From Sacculina carcini (lineage: Eukaryota; Arthropoda; Thecostraca; Sacculinidae): 64,000 nucleotides of DNA. This document shows, piece after piece, positions 46,120-57,528 of the stretch. The notes under the pieces were generated by a model. The model saw only the letters and a list, made by a program, of their open reading frames with translations, made no database searches and was not told the origin of the DNA. The position numbers and the translations under genes were made by a program. Position 1 is the first letter of the stretch. Every line of letters begins with the position of its first letter. Location: positions 3,011,948 through 3,075,947 of the forward strand of contig OU696589.1 of assembly GCA_916048095.2 (NCBI GenBank), written 5' to 3'.

Positions 46120-49116
46120 TATCTCAACTTCAGAAACATCTCCGAAAACTTCGGGGCCGACAGGTTGACTGTCTTTGACACGAAAGATACGCCTTTGGCG
46201 CAAATATTTAGTACCGTCTTCACTTTCAATTTCTTCATCGGACTCTTCCTCTAAAATGCCACCAAGTTCAATGAATACTTGCTTCAAACCACACCAATCC
46301 CGAACACGAATCATTTGCAAGATTTCCTCAATTTGGGGGACGTCTGGTGTTGCACCAGAGTATGTGATGTCAATCACTTCTTGTTTCAACTTATTTTCGT
46401 CCTCTGGTTGAACGACAAGACGCAGTCCTTTTTCGTCGAGAGTCAGCTGAGCACAGTCGGGGACCTCTAGTGATTGCTCGAGATGAGTGTCACAGACAGG
46501 CGACGTTGACCTATCCTCACGACTTTCAATGCAGCTAGAGGACCCATTTATTCTAATATCAATTGTTCGGACACATATTTTTCTACCACTGACTTCAATT
46601 TCGATCTCAGATTCGTCATTTGCAACAACTCCGTTGAGAGAAAAGACAATACGTGTTAGGTCGGTGATATTAGAAATATTTCTTTGATTGATATCGGTCC
46701 TCAGTCGAGACAAGTTTTCCAATGGCCCATCATAGGTAACGAAGATTCTTTGCAAATCGCCTGTATCATCAAGCAGGTCAATTTTCAACCTATTACCATC
46801 CAAAGACGTGAGAAGTCTGTGATTTCCTGTTTGCGCCTGGTAATCCGTCATACCATCACTGTGCTCTGTTTGATTCTCCAGCTTCGACAATTTCGTTTCC
46901 TCATCCACACTTGTGGTGACTTTACTACGAGTTGAAGAATGTTGGAGATCATATTGTCTCATGTTGTTCGCTTTTGGAATTTCAGTTTCACTGCCAGACA
47001 CCTGTGAATTTGCTTTATCACACCTGGACGCAATGGTTGGAGTGATATTGTCGGAAACATTTTTCAAATACCCTCTCTGCAAAGGTCCTGCTTGAGAAGA
47101 TACTCGCGTTGATTCAGTGCAATCTGACATCACTAAACTCGGTCCAGCTCCACTGTGTTGTCTCATGACGTTTTCAACTTCTGAGAATTGAGTTTCCGAA
47201 AGAATTCCCAACATGGCGAGTTGTTTTTGAACTTCATTGTAGGCTTCCAACTTTGCCTCTATAGTGATAGTAATTATTCCTTCTAACTCTGATTTATTCT
47301 GAAGAGTAACAAGGAATTGGTCGCCGATTTTTTCTGTGAGAAACGGGCCTGTAGCATTCACATTTACTTCGGTGTTTTCCGATTGCTCAAGGTACGGGAT
47401 TTGTCCTGGTTTTACCTCAATCGCCCTGTATATTCTTATTTCCTTCTGACCATCAAGAATATAATTCATTTTATCCTTAATTGTGTCAGGAAGTTTCACC
47501 TTTGAAAGCTCTCTAATATCACACAGATCGTGCGACCAAAAAGCAATTTGTTCCAAGAGAGGCTGAATATCCACCTTTTCACCGTTTGCTATCACTGAAA
47601 CACTGTATTCAACTGAGATTTCCTTGTTGACACAAGGAGCAATAAACTGAATGTCAATTCTATCATCGATGATTTCAACAAACAAATTTTCAACTACTTC
47701 ATCACATATGCACGCTTCTCTGCTCATTCTCCCTTGATAAGCCTTCACATCAACTTGATCCGATGACTTCTGGAAATCCTCGACGAAGGTACAGCCAAGA
47801 TCTTCAAACGCTTCTATTAGACCCGAAGGCCCACTGTTGTCTAGTACGCACACAATATGATCAAGATTCGCCAATCCAGGATAACTCATTGTAAAAATAT
47901 ATCCATTTGCAGACTCAGTTTTCGAACAAGTAACTGTGACATTTGGACCCTCCATCATAATGTGCAAATAAGGACGTACGCACCTCGGAGATGAAGCCGA
48001 CTGCTGAGTTGCAAGTTCGGGAGGTATTTCATCACCACACAAAAGAATTCGATGATGTAAATGCAAAACTCGGCCGTCGTCTTCAGGAATGGTTTTTTCT
48101 GAGTGCTCAATGACACGTCCTTGGATACAAGCAATAATCTTGCATGGGTCGCAAATTTGAGAATAGTTTAGATTACTCAAGTTATTCTCAAGCGTTTCAC
48201 GCTGAGGTTTTTCAGTGCCTGAAAACTCAAATACCATTCTGGTATATGACTCGGGATGATCGGGATTCAATGTGATCACTAATTCGCTTTCAGAAACTTC
48301 CACATCTGCATCTTCTGTGATTTGAGGGGCTTCACCCGTAGATTGTGGAGACGTTCCCATGAAATGAGAGAAATCCTTAACCGCGATTCGCTGTTGCCAC
48401 TGACGTGATTTTTCCACTCCTGTGACAACGCTGTGCTGTTGAGAATCAGAACCTTGCTTCAACGCCAAATCAATATCGTACAGACTATTGAGACCCAGCT
48501 CACACAAACGACCTTGAACATTTTCTAGATCCGGAGAGTCGCCGTCGTATTCAAGCACTACTTGACGATGAGACTGAGATTTCGATCCAGCCTCGTAGTC
48601 CACCACTACTCGCCCGTTTCCAATGTGAACCTGAGCTCCTGCTGATTCGTTTGTGACATCAATGCACTGCCTCCGACCTGAAAATCTATCAGTCCGTCCA
48701 AACGACCCAGTGCGATTATCTTGAGAGTCACGGTTTTGTTGCGATGCCGGCTGATTTTGGCCGTTTGACTGATTCAAAATGGTTTCCACTATATTTGTTG
48801 TCTTGTCGATTTGATTCAAAGAGGAATATGGACGAGACTGGTCGCCTGAAGAGACATGATCAGATGCACTGGTTTGATCGTTTATTGTAGCATTATTTGC
48901 ATTCAATCTGTGTTCAGTGGTATTTTCATAAGTTCCACCACCACCGATCAAATCTTCTGAGCATCTAGATGTCATTTCATCACCAGTGTTTGGCGAATAT
49001 ATTACACTGGGCTGTTGTTGTTGACAGCCATGCAAGTCCTTCAAGCGTTGTTCTCGAATACAATACATTCTCGATCGTATCCTACGCTTCTCATCTGGAT
49101 CCATCTCCCGCTTCCA
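42730..49116 (-). CDS. SMTN-like: Smoothelin-like giant exon 1 (6,387 bases, 2,129 codons)
   Basis: One uninterrupted exon, phase 0 at both ends, from TTGGCAG (acceptor) to GTGAGT (donor). It opens with WKREMDPDEKRRIRSRMYCI, the second half of a first smoothelin repeat (exon residues 1-25). Residues about 165-985 hold roughly seven divergent copies of an unrecognised unit: a beta-like strand, then [VIF]-x-[YF]-x-G, an amphipathic helix with a Leu-rich core, an L/I-x-G-x-[VI]-x-E turn and a closing strand. Residues about 1,000-2,110 are long disordered sequence rich in Ser, Thr, Lys, Arg and Gln, with many R-x-x-S sites (for example SRSLSSG). The last residues, IADIESLEAM, are the first half of the second smoothelin repeat. 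The largest exon in the window; no frameshift or mobile insertion is visible in it. Confidence 0.92.
46162..48624 (-). repeat. Array of about seven unrecognised ~60-110 aa protein repeats
   Basis: Approximate units by exon residue: 167-240, 275-360, 383-450, 480-570, 594-655, 768-855 and 888-980. Shared landmarks are QVVLEYDG / RMVFEFSG / IFTMSYPG / IFVTYDG / VIDITYSG; a following helix (VQGRLCELGLNSLYDIDLAL, LENNLSNLNYSQICDPCKI, EEILQMIRVRDWCGLKQVF); then G-x-V/L-x-E and a strand containing D/S-G-x-x-x-x-x-R (DGRVLHLHHRILL, SGRKICVRTIDI, DGTKYLRQRRIF). The pattern suggests a small alpha/beta fold repeated in tandem. The alignment was made by eye and boundaries are approximate; two copies (594-655 and 383-450) are weak. 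I know of no named family that fits. Confidence 0.6.
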
Positions 49117-49744
49117 CTGCCAATCAAAGCAGACAAAAACAATCACAAATTGAAGCGAAAAATTCAAATCAAGAATTAGATAATTAGGAGTTATATTACA
49201 TATATCAATTATGAATATATTCAGGAATTAGATGATTAATATAACCAAGAATTAAACAAAAAGGATATTTCTTAGATATATATATTTACTTATTATTTAT
49301 ATATATTCTTAAATGTATATATTTATTTAACATGTACATTTTAAAAGATACAATAATATCACTATTATTTTTAATCATTATTATTATTTATACATTATCT
49401 TAAACTTTTTCAATCCAATTGAGGAAAATATAAAATATAAATCTATTATATTAATATAGATTTTTTATGAGAACAGTCAAGGGTATGCTGACCAATTGAC
49501 GCAGATAAGCTTCATCGATGGAGTTTTCTATGTCCACTGGCATTCTGAACACAAACAAACAACAATAATAATAACAAGTTTCATCGCAAAATATCAACAC
49601 TCAGGATCAATACTCTATTTTTACAAGTTCAATACAGGTGATATAATACTTGCTTCCATGTATAAAGGAACCCCTATTTTTAAAGCGAAAATTTAAACCA
49701 AAAAGTCTTTTTACACACGGGAAATTTCTGAAAAAAACGATATA

Positions 49745-50403
49745 CCGTAACACCTCTGATATAACGACATCCTCTAATTCAATGGTTATTGAAGCTGTTC
49801 AATGTTCGCACCCTTTTCAAACATTTTCAAATATTATTATTTTATCAAATCAACAGTCAATTCTCGCATCTTATGGATTTTTTAAGGTTATATTAAAATG
49901 GTAAAATACCAACCACGTCATAAAATACTTATATTCAATATTCACTCATTTAGCTTAAAGTTCCTTTGTGTTTCCTTTGAGTTATTTCCAGAGAAAAATA
50001 TAATGCATAGGCAAACGACATTTTCCTTAATATTTCACAGAAATCCTCGCACCCCTCGGGGACCAGGTTCGCACTCTCGGGTAGGAATACGTTCTCTAAT
50101 TGAGCGACCCACTCTAATTAAATGTTCGTTTGATTAATTCTATTTTGGCAATTGCTATGTCTAGCTGAATTTTATCAGTGAATTTGGTATTTCTTATCAG
50201 TAATCAATCCGTATTTGTGTGTCTTGTTGAATAAATATGCACACGATACCTGAATCCTAATTCATCTATGAAATTTACCGTATCTTCTCAAAAATTCTGA
50301 CCAGCTAGACGAAGAATAGAGCGGCACCCTCTAATTGAACACCACTCTACAGAGGAAGGATTGGGAAATAGAACGGCATGCCATTCGAAAAGAGCTTTTA
50401 AGG
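49745..50403. mobile_element. Pogo-like non-autonomous element (copy B)
   Basis: It starts CCGTAACACCTCTGATATAA and ends AGAGCTTTTAAGG, with TA on both sides (49,743-49,744 and 50,404-50,405). It is similar to 11,146-11,476 in its second half. No open transposase. Confidence 0.6.
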
Positions 50404-50658
50404 TATATTGAAAATATCCACATCATGAATAAACAGACAAACTAGTTGCCATCAATTGAACACAATAAAAAATGCATTTCTACATAAATAGCCGCTTTGT
50501 GTACACTTTCATTTGTGCATTATACATTTATTACTTTGCCTTGAGATTCGCCCACTTCTGTTAAACTACAATCAGACATAAACATTTAACAAATCAAGAA
50601 TATGTTCTACATGTTTCATCCGCCGGATTAATCAGGTTGGAATGACCTACATGCATGT

Positions 50659-50700
50659 ATGTGTGCGTGTGTGTGTGTGTTCGTGTGTGTGTGCGTGTGG
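50659..50700. repeat. (GT)n microsatellite
   Basis: Degenerate GT/GC run. Confidence 0.9.
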
Positions 50701-50940
50701 GTTCATGTCGGCTTGTGCACATATAGCGGGTTTTTGTCAGACCGAGATCGCACGGGAAAACAAGCTTTAGAGGGCGTGTGCAGAACGGCGGGCGCAATCT
50801 GATGCTCGTGCTAGTTGTTCTGATGTCCTTTTGATGACCTAATACAGTGTGCGAGAGAGTGGAAATGACAAGAACGATGGGCGACGCCAGATTGCCGTGA
50901 CAGTCAGAACACGTAGCAGTGGATAGAACAGCACTCAGTC

Positions 50941-50984
50941 ATGTTGACATTGGACGAGATCAAGGCGCTCGAGATATCAGTATA

Positions 50985-51047
<63 letters not shown>

Positions 51048-51241
51048 TGTATATGATGTGCCAGTGCGACTGGAGGACACTCCGTATGCTAGAAAAAGAA
51101 AGAGGAGCAGAAAAGAAACGCATCGCACGTGATTTCAGACAAAGAGCAGGTGAAAATTTCCAAGGTAAGCGTTGTGCCCAAATAAGGACGGCTCACATCA
51201 AGACAGCAGCTCTGACTCAGCTCAGCGAAATAGATGGCTAA
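50941..51241 (+). other. Two overlapping short frames, coding status unclear
   Basis: One frame starts with MLTLDEIKALEIS, runs through the TA repeat and ends with VYDVPVRLEDTPYARKRKRS and a stop. An overlapping frame reads RTLRMLEKERGAEKKRIARD and crosses a good GTAAGC donor context at 51,164. Both have natural-looking composition, but no homologue is recognised and neither chain of splice sites is consistent. Confidence 0.2.
50991..51044. repeat. (TA)n microsatellite
   Basis: About 27 TA units. It keeps a plus-strand frame open (50,941-51,132) that reads Tyr-Ile repeats. Confidence 0.95.
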
Positions 51242-53113
51242 ATTGAAGGAGATAAAAGAGAGAAAAATACAGCCAACACAGCAAAATACCAATGCAGCAT
51301 GACGACTGAAAGCGATAACAAATTTGACATACACACAATTGACATAACAAGTGCTAACACTGGAAAAATGTGTGAATGTTTTCTGAATTACGATGTAAAA
51401 TCGCCAGACGAGAGAAGAATTTGGATGTTATTTGCAAACATTTGAAAAGTGAGACTGCGACAATGGAGGAGTTCACCAATACACCAATACATACACACAC
51501 ACACACACAATGTGTGACACACATACGTTTACTTACACAGAATATTTGTCCACGATTACTCACGATGTGTTCATCACCAGCAAAAATGAGTCATATTTCG
51601 TGTATTCCCCAAAACTATCCACAATATATCACCAGCACAAACACGAACGAATTCACCAATGAACCAATGAAATAAGGTGGCATAAGTTAGAGAGGGCAGC
51701 AAAAGAGAATCAGAGACACGCCTTCAATGATGCAATATCTGTGCTAAATGGCCGTTGCCTAGCTCACCTACTCTCTAACAGGTTTTGTTCCTAATCATGC
51801 ACAGTGTCAAGCCAATCTGCAGACTGTAAAAACAGTGTCGAACCGGTTTAATCACAGCCACAACTCGACCATGAATCTGATTTGGCTGCAACTGCAATTC
51901 TGTCAGCTGTACACTGTACAGCTGACAGACACTCACAGACACTGTCGGGGTTGGCTCGACACTGTACAGTTTGCAGTTTAGAGTGTACAGCACCGAGTCA
52001 CGGCAGAAAATACATATTCTATACAGCTAGACAACACAAAACAACTCACAATTCTTTCATCCGCCGTCAAACAAGTGAAATGCATATTAACTAAATAATT
52101 GACAACTACAATTCCAAAAAAGAATCAAAACGAATCAAAATGAAGATGAGCTACAAGGGAAATTATTAAATAGAACATAAATACATGAGAGCGGCATGGC
52201 AAATGCAAAATTTGTCAGCATTTGTCGTGATTACAATAAGAGTTGGATGGGTTCACATATAAAGTAAACAAACTATCTATAGCTTTTCCTCAAATTATCT
52301 ATATAGCTTTTGGTTAGCTCCCGGTACATGGGGCCACCGTATGGTGGAAATAGTGCTTGCACTAATCTCATGTCACTGTATCTCATGCCACTGTATCTCA
52401 TGTCATTGTATTGTCATGTCTCATCTTATGTCACTGTACTCTCCACAAAACAATCAATAGTCAACAATCAACAATCAATCAACAAACAACAATCACAAGG
52501 TTATTTAATATTTCAATGTTGCGTTTTTGCAAAAAAACAACCAAATATAAGACAACAATATTCAACATAAAAAAATATTTTGCAACCATCATAAGACCGT
52601 AAGTGTAAAATGCCGTATTACAAACGAATAGGTCAGCTGGAAATATTCTTAGCATCATCTGATAACCATGATATCAGATGTCATGCTTGAATTTGAAGGT
52701 CAATCAGTGAATAACATCTACGCTAGTATACTGTTCTTGCATTTAACGTTCAAACTACGTCATACTCGGCAAATATTCGCCGCAAGTAGAAGCTAAAACA
52801 AGGACTACCGTCTTCGACTGAATTCATTCTCAGAATTATTCAGAAACCAGTTTAAACCTGCTCTTCCCATGTACTCATTAGCTTTGCATTTGAATACAAT
52901 CTAGAGTTCCGTTTATATTCACATTTTTTCATTGGTATTTATTGCAAATAGGCTTCCGCTTCGCCATATAACTGTGGGATACAATTTTTTGATATCATTG
53001 CTCTCTTTCTGCTGATGATTGAGGTGCATGGAGATTGCAGTCATGCACCTCAACAGCGTTTCTATTTCACCTTGCTAATTTATTTCAATAATAGCAGTAA
53101 TAATAACAATATA

Positions 53114-53238
53114 CAGAGTACCCCGGATATGAGAGAGTTTTCGGGAGAAGACGAAGAAGTAAAGAACGAAGTATAGAAGACGGGCCCGAAGAAATACCCT
53201 CTTAGAACCGATGTCCTCTTATATCCGAGGTATACCGT
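53114..53238. mobile_element. Short pogo-like inverted-repeat element
   Basis: CAGAGTACCCCGGATATGAG and the inverse ATATCCGAGGTATACCGTG make up about 125 bp, the ends pairing with a few mismatches. It ends about 70 bases below the candidate exon at 53,307. Confidence 0.5.
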
Positions 53239-53306
53239 GTTAAGCCACGTGTGCAGCAGATGCTAGTGAGTGTGAATATGTGATGTGTTTGTGAGCAAGA
53301 CCATAC

Positions 53307-53377
53307 CTGACTGATGTCTTCTACATGAACGTGAGAAAGCACGTGTACAGCTATCACACAACACTGCCGGCACAACA
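53307..53377 (-). CDS. SMTN-like: Candidate upstream exon: first half of first smoothelin repeat
   Basis: A strong donor (CAG before GTATGG) closes an open frame in phase 0, reading VHVLSHVHVEDISQ. Joined to WKREMDPDEKRRIRS of the giant exon, VEDISQ-W takes the place of VNDRQRLKAL-L and IADIESLEAM-L in the other two repeats. The phase and the position before the giant exon fit, but the acceptor is ambiguous: GTGTTAG at 53,378 or CGGCAG at 53,364. The resemblance is short, so this is only a candidate. Confidence 0.35.
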
Positions 53378-53441
53378 CTAACACCAAGATCGGCCGCTCA
53401 CCACCGCATTATGCACGTGAACCCAACGCTCACCGACTCAC

Positions 53442-53463
53442 CTTTCCAACTGACAAATGTCAT
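53442..53463 (-). CDS. Very tentative first coding exon (MTFVSWK)
   Basis: An ATG at 53,463-53,461 opens seven codons (MTFVSWK) before a strong AAAG/GTGAGT donor, phase 1, matching the TG entry of the candidate exon at 53,377. The implied intron is only 64 bases, unlike the kilobase introns of the rest of the gene. Reported because the donor is good and the phase fits. Confidence 0.15.
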
Positions 53464-53494
53464 AGAGGCGCAGTGAATGTAAGTTTGTATGCGT

Positions 53495-53775
53495 CACTGT
53501 GTGTGTGTGTGTGTGTGCTTGTCAGTATCCTTGTGTGTGTGTGTGTGTGTGTGTGTGTAAACGTGTATGTATGTAGGTGTGGGCGTATAGCAGCGTCGAG
53601 ATATAGGTGATGTTGGTATGTGTGCGCGTGTCTGTGTATGTGTATATGTGTTTCTGTATGTATGTGCGAATGTGTGTGTGTGTGTTTGCGTGTGTGTGTG
53701 TGTGTGTGCGAGCGTTTGTACACATGACCATCGACACAAGTTGCAAACACACACACACACACACACACATACATA
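53495..53775. repeat. Cluster of GT and AC microsatellites
   Basis: GT runs at about 53,495-53,520, 53,532-53,558 and 53,662-53,710, then an AC run at 53,747-53,770, just upstream of the tentative first exon. Confidence 0.9.
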
Positions 53776-53934
53776 CACGAGCGAACATGCAAATACCCGT
53801 GCATGTATTAGCATGAGGTGATATGTATAAGGTATTAGCATAAGGTGTTGTGCTGGTATGCGCGCAGTTAGCATAACACCTCAGTGAAGCGGTGACAATA
53901 ATTTCGCCTGACGGAGCCCCCAGGTTCCCTAGCG

Positions 53935-54111
53935 CAGTGGCGGCGCCAGGATTTACCGGTGGGGGGGGGGGCTGAGGAAAAATTGTGGGGGCTCGGCGAA
54001 TCATGAGGAACTACACTCGAAATATTCATCGTCAGGATTTTGGCTGGCTCAAGTGCGGGGAGAGGGAAGCTTCAGCCCCTGTAACCCCCCCCCCACTTGG
54101 CACCGCCACTG
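53935..54111. mobile_element. CAGTGGCG-family small hAT-like element, 177 bp
   Basis: CAGTGGCGGCGCCAGGATTT and the inverse TTGGCACCGCCACTG; the flanking octamers CCCTAGCG and CCCAAACG agree at 6 of 8. Confidence 0.65.
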
Positions 54112-54420
54112 CCCAAACGTGATCTCATCTCATGTCATTCAGCAGAAACCTTGGGTGAAGCATGGAGTGCGCAGTTTTTTCCAATGTGCAATGAAAGAGC
54201 AAGGGCGTATCACGTGTTGCACGTGTGTTGCACAACTGTAGTGAACGAGAGCAGACGGACAGATAGTTGCTCACTCCTTGCTTGCACTTTCACAATACAG
54301 CACGCCAGGTACAGTATACTGCAGAAATGCAACTGCTCAAGCAGGATGACACGTGAATGCGTGCCCCAGCAGCGGTGATGCGATGTTAGCTGTCATCTGC
54401 ACGAAGTTATGACGAATCAA

Positions 54421-54599
<179 letters not shown>

Positions 54600-55023
54600 G
54601 ACACAATGAACCTGGCAAAAACGGTGTGTGTGTCTGGGACGGCGTTTTGTGCTGGCTTTGATGGAGCGATCATGAGCTGGAAAAAGCATGACACAATGAC
54701 GTACGAGCTGTATTGTTGCATTGGATTGTGGTCGAACCAGCGAGCGACCGTGTGTGCCGCCATTGTCCATTAGGAAAAACAGTGAAAAATAAACAGCTAC
54801 TGGAAAAGGATGAATAGAAGAGAGCGTAGCGTAATAGTCACCCACCGGCTGTGATGGCATTTGTGGAGGATGCCAATAAAACGAGACGCATGTAGATATT
54901 AGCCGCAGCACAATACTGCACGACCGAACAATATGACGTCAAAATGATGTCATAATTCGATACCTTACGTAACATAATCGCCCCTGATAATTGACGTCAC
55001 ACTTGGGTTATAATTTTAAATCT

Positions 55024-55450
55024 TTCAGTGAGTTTGAGCTGGGCTTGATAAGGTGAGATTAGACAGGGTTAGATTAGGTTAGGTTGTGTTCGATTCCGTG
55101 AAATTAGGTTGGGTTACGTTGGGTTGGGTTGGCTTGGGTTGGGCTGGGTTAGGTTAGGTCAGTTTGGGTTAGGTTAGGTTTGGTTAGGTTAGGTTAGGCT
55201 GGATTAGACTGGGTTGGGTTGAGTTGTGTTGAGTTGGGCTGGGTTGGGTTAAGTTGGGTTGAGTTGTGTTGAGTTGGGCTGGGTTGGGTTAAGTTGGATT
55301 GAGTTGGGTTGAGTTGGGCTGAGTTTGGTTGAATTGAGTTGGGTTAGCTAGGTTAGGTCAGGTCAGGTCAGTTCGGATTAAGTTAGGCTAGGTTAGGTTG
55401 GGTTAAGTTAGTTTAGGCTGGGTTAGATTAGGTCGGTTAAGTTAGGCTCC
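55024..55450. repeat. Degenerate TTAGG/TTGGG minisatellite
   Basis: More than 60 five-base words around GGTTA/GGTTG, with drifting variants and no perfect telomere block. Confidence 0.9.
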
Positions 55451-56600
55451 GAATGGTGATGCGTTGTCTATGACATATATATCACTATTATATTAAAAAC
55501 ACGGAAAGATGGAACACATTTAACCAGACATGTAGAATACTGCCATGAGGAACAAATTGGCATGTTTCGCTCAAACTAATACTATGTGGCAACGGACTAG
55601 TTTGGGCTGCTTATGTTTGGGCGTTGGGCGGGTATGGAGGCGTTGCCGCCAATGTTCTGGAGCTAACGGTGTTGTGTCAAATATGCTTATGAGCGCTCGA
55701 TGTGAGTACTTGTCTTGTTCACTCTGGTCAGTTAGACAAGGTTGTTGCGAGGTCGTTGTTGATCCACTTGTTCTGAGGTGTAGTTAAGCCCGAGTGTGCG
55801 CATGCGGTAACCTTTGCACTCTGTCAAGGGCGGATGAGCTATCTGATAGCCAACGGCCATCTAGCATGTTACAGTTTGCAAACGTGTTTACATTTTTCTA
55901 TTTGTGCCTACTCCCTGCTCGCTGTGATGTTCCTGTCGGTTGTGTCTTTTTCGTGCCTGTGTATAAATATGTGCGCTATATTGAATATATGTTGTTGTTG
56001 TTGTTGTTGTTGTGTCCGGTGTGAGCGTTTTTGGGTAACTCCATCGTTCAGGACTTGTAGCGTTTGGGTGGCTACGGAGCGAAATGATTTTTTTCATGTC
56101 GGGGAGAACTGATGTAATCCATGAGGGTGCCAACGTGCTGGATTATCGCTCCCCTTGGATATGGCAGAAGATGGAGTGAAGAAGCAGAGGGTTAGCTTAT
56201 AGTCACCTTAGCTTATAGTCACGACACGCAGCGGGTACGGCGGCAGTATTCATATTCTATACCGCAGGGGTCAAAATGCATGAACAACGTCACATAAATG
56301 GAACGACTGTATTTACACGCACACTCAGGACGGAACAAATAGAACACACGTACAGACAAGCATACATACACATATAATCAAACAAACACACAAACAAATG
56401 ACATACACGCGCTAACAAGACACTGAGCTTCTGGCAGGTTCCGCAGGAGGGCGCAACATGTGCGGTTACACGTGGCGCACTAAGCATAGCATCTAAAACA
56501 CTTATATAGTCTCTTTCTCACTTCACGTGTTTGTTTGTTGAGCGCAGTTTGTATGTGAGGGTTTCTGTATTGACTGTGACTGCGGTGACTGGTGTAGCAG

Positions 56601-56849
56601 CAGTAGCTGATCCAGAGGGTAATTTTGCTTTGGGGGACTGAATGATTTGGGGGCTGCAATTTTTCCAATGATATATACACACATTCGCAAACGCATTATG
56701 CGCGAATATGCTTTGAGATCATGCTTATATCAACAAACTCTACAAAAATATAATTTTCCATGACCACTTTTAGTGAACCTCTTAGTTATGAATAGTTGAT
56801 GGTAACATTTTGGGGGTTTCAGCCCCCCCCCCTCCCCCTCGGGATCCGC
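56601..56849. mobile_element. GGATCC-end small hAT-like element, right end damaged
   Basis: CAGTAGCTGATCCAGAGGGT at one end; the other, CTCGGGATCCGCC, lacks the final CACTG. Nothing else recognisable inside. Confidence 0.5.
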
Positions 56850-57528
56850 CTGGAACCCGTAATATTAAGCGCAAGCGTATGTTCACACATATGACTAAAT
56901 ATGTTCCATTAACCATTCCAACTTCTTAATTTTTCTTTGTATTTGTTCATTTTTAACTTTGTGCTTCAATTTTACCATTATTTTCCATATTTGCTTTATT
57001 TTATTGACATAGTTTCCTTACAATTTTCTCTATGAACTCGCCTTTTTCATATTCAAGCATTATCCGTATTGTTCACAAAACTGATGTAATACTATTTTCC
57101 GCCCCATTCAAATACAATAATCACAACTTGTAATTATCTGCCCTGTAGTCAAACTGCCCTCCTGCTATTCATGTATCTATCACGTGTTCAGACGCCTGGG
57201 CTGTCACTCCTAGCAACACGCATTCTAAAAGTTCATTCAACGTAGCTTGATGGTCAATGGCTCACGTGAAGTTTATCCGGTCATTTGTTAGGTGCGTAAA
57301 TGCATGGATTTCGCATAAGTAGCATGCGGTCGTATGATACTATTAGGTCTTTTGTAGTTTTTGTGTGACACCACTCTGGCGCGAAAATTCAAGAGGTTTG
57401 TGTTTCCTTGTCAAAGTTGTTGCAGCTTGTGTGATATAACGGGATATTGTATGAGTGGCAATGAAGCCTTACACGCATTTGTTGTGTATTAGGCTTGAAA
57501 ATGTGACGTGAGTGTACCAATAGTGACA

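Larger units (their letters stand above)
2979..49116 (-). other. SMTN-like: Smoothelin-like gene, whole locus (16 joined coding exons)
   Basis: This entry summarises the gene; the exons are listed separately. Every exon was placed by a long open frame ending at AG acceptors and GT donors, and the phases chain without conflict from 49,116 to the stop at 2,979: 0-0, 0-1, 1-1, 1-1, 1-1, 1-1, 1-1, 1-0, 0-0, 0-0, 0-1, 1-1, 1-2, 2-0, 0-2, 2-stop. The lengths sum to 12,162 bases, an exact multiple of three. Smoothelins are actin-binding proteins of muscle and cytoskeleton with short smoothelin domains and one C-terminal CH domain, and both are visible here. The protein (at least 4,053 residues) is several times longer than vertebrate smoothelins. 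The true 5' end is uncertain, and a transcript may also begin inside at 25,438. The exon chain is inference from splice logic; no transcript was seen. Confidence 0.8.
49117..53306 (-). other. Region upstream of giant exon 1 (probable intron)
   Basis: Very AT-rich from 49,180 to 49,480. It then holds the pogo-like copy B, a GT run, the TA repeat with its unclear frames, short inverted blocks around 51,870-51,980, and the small pogo-like element at 53,114. No firm exon. Confidence 0.5.

Noticed and set aside
42688..49167. A stand-alone 2,159-residue protein starting at 49,167
   Set aside because: Its first 17 codons are intron sequence ending in TTGGCAG and its last 14 lie beyond a GTGAGT donor. 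The smoothelin repeats at both edges continue into neighbouring exons.
55086..55100. tRNA B box (GTTCGATTCC)
   Set aside because: It occurs once inside the GGTTA minisatellite, with no A box or acceptor stem at the right distance.
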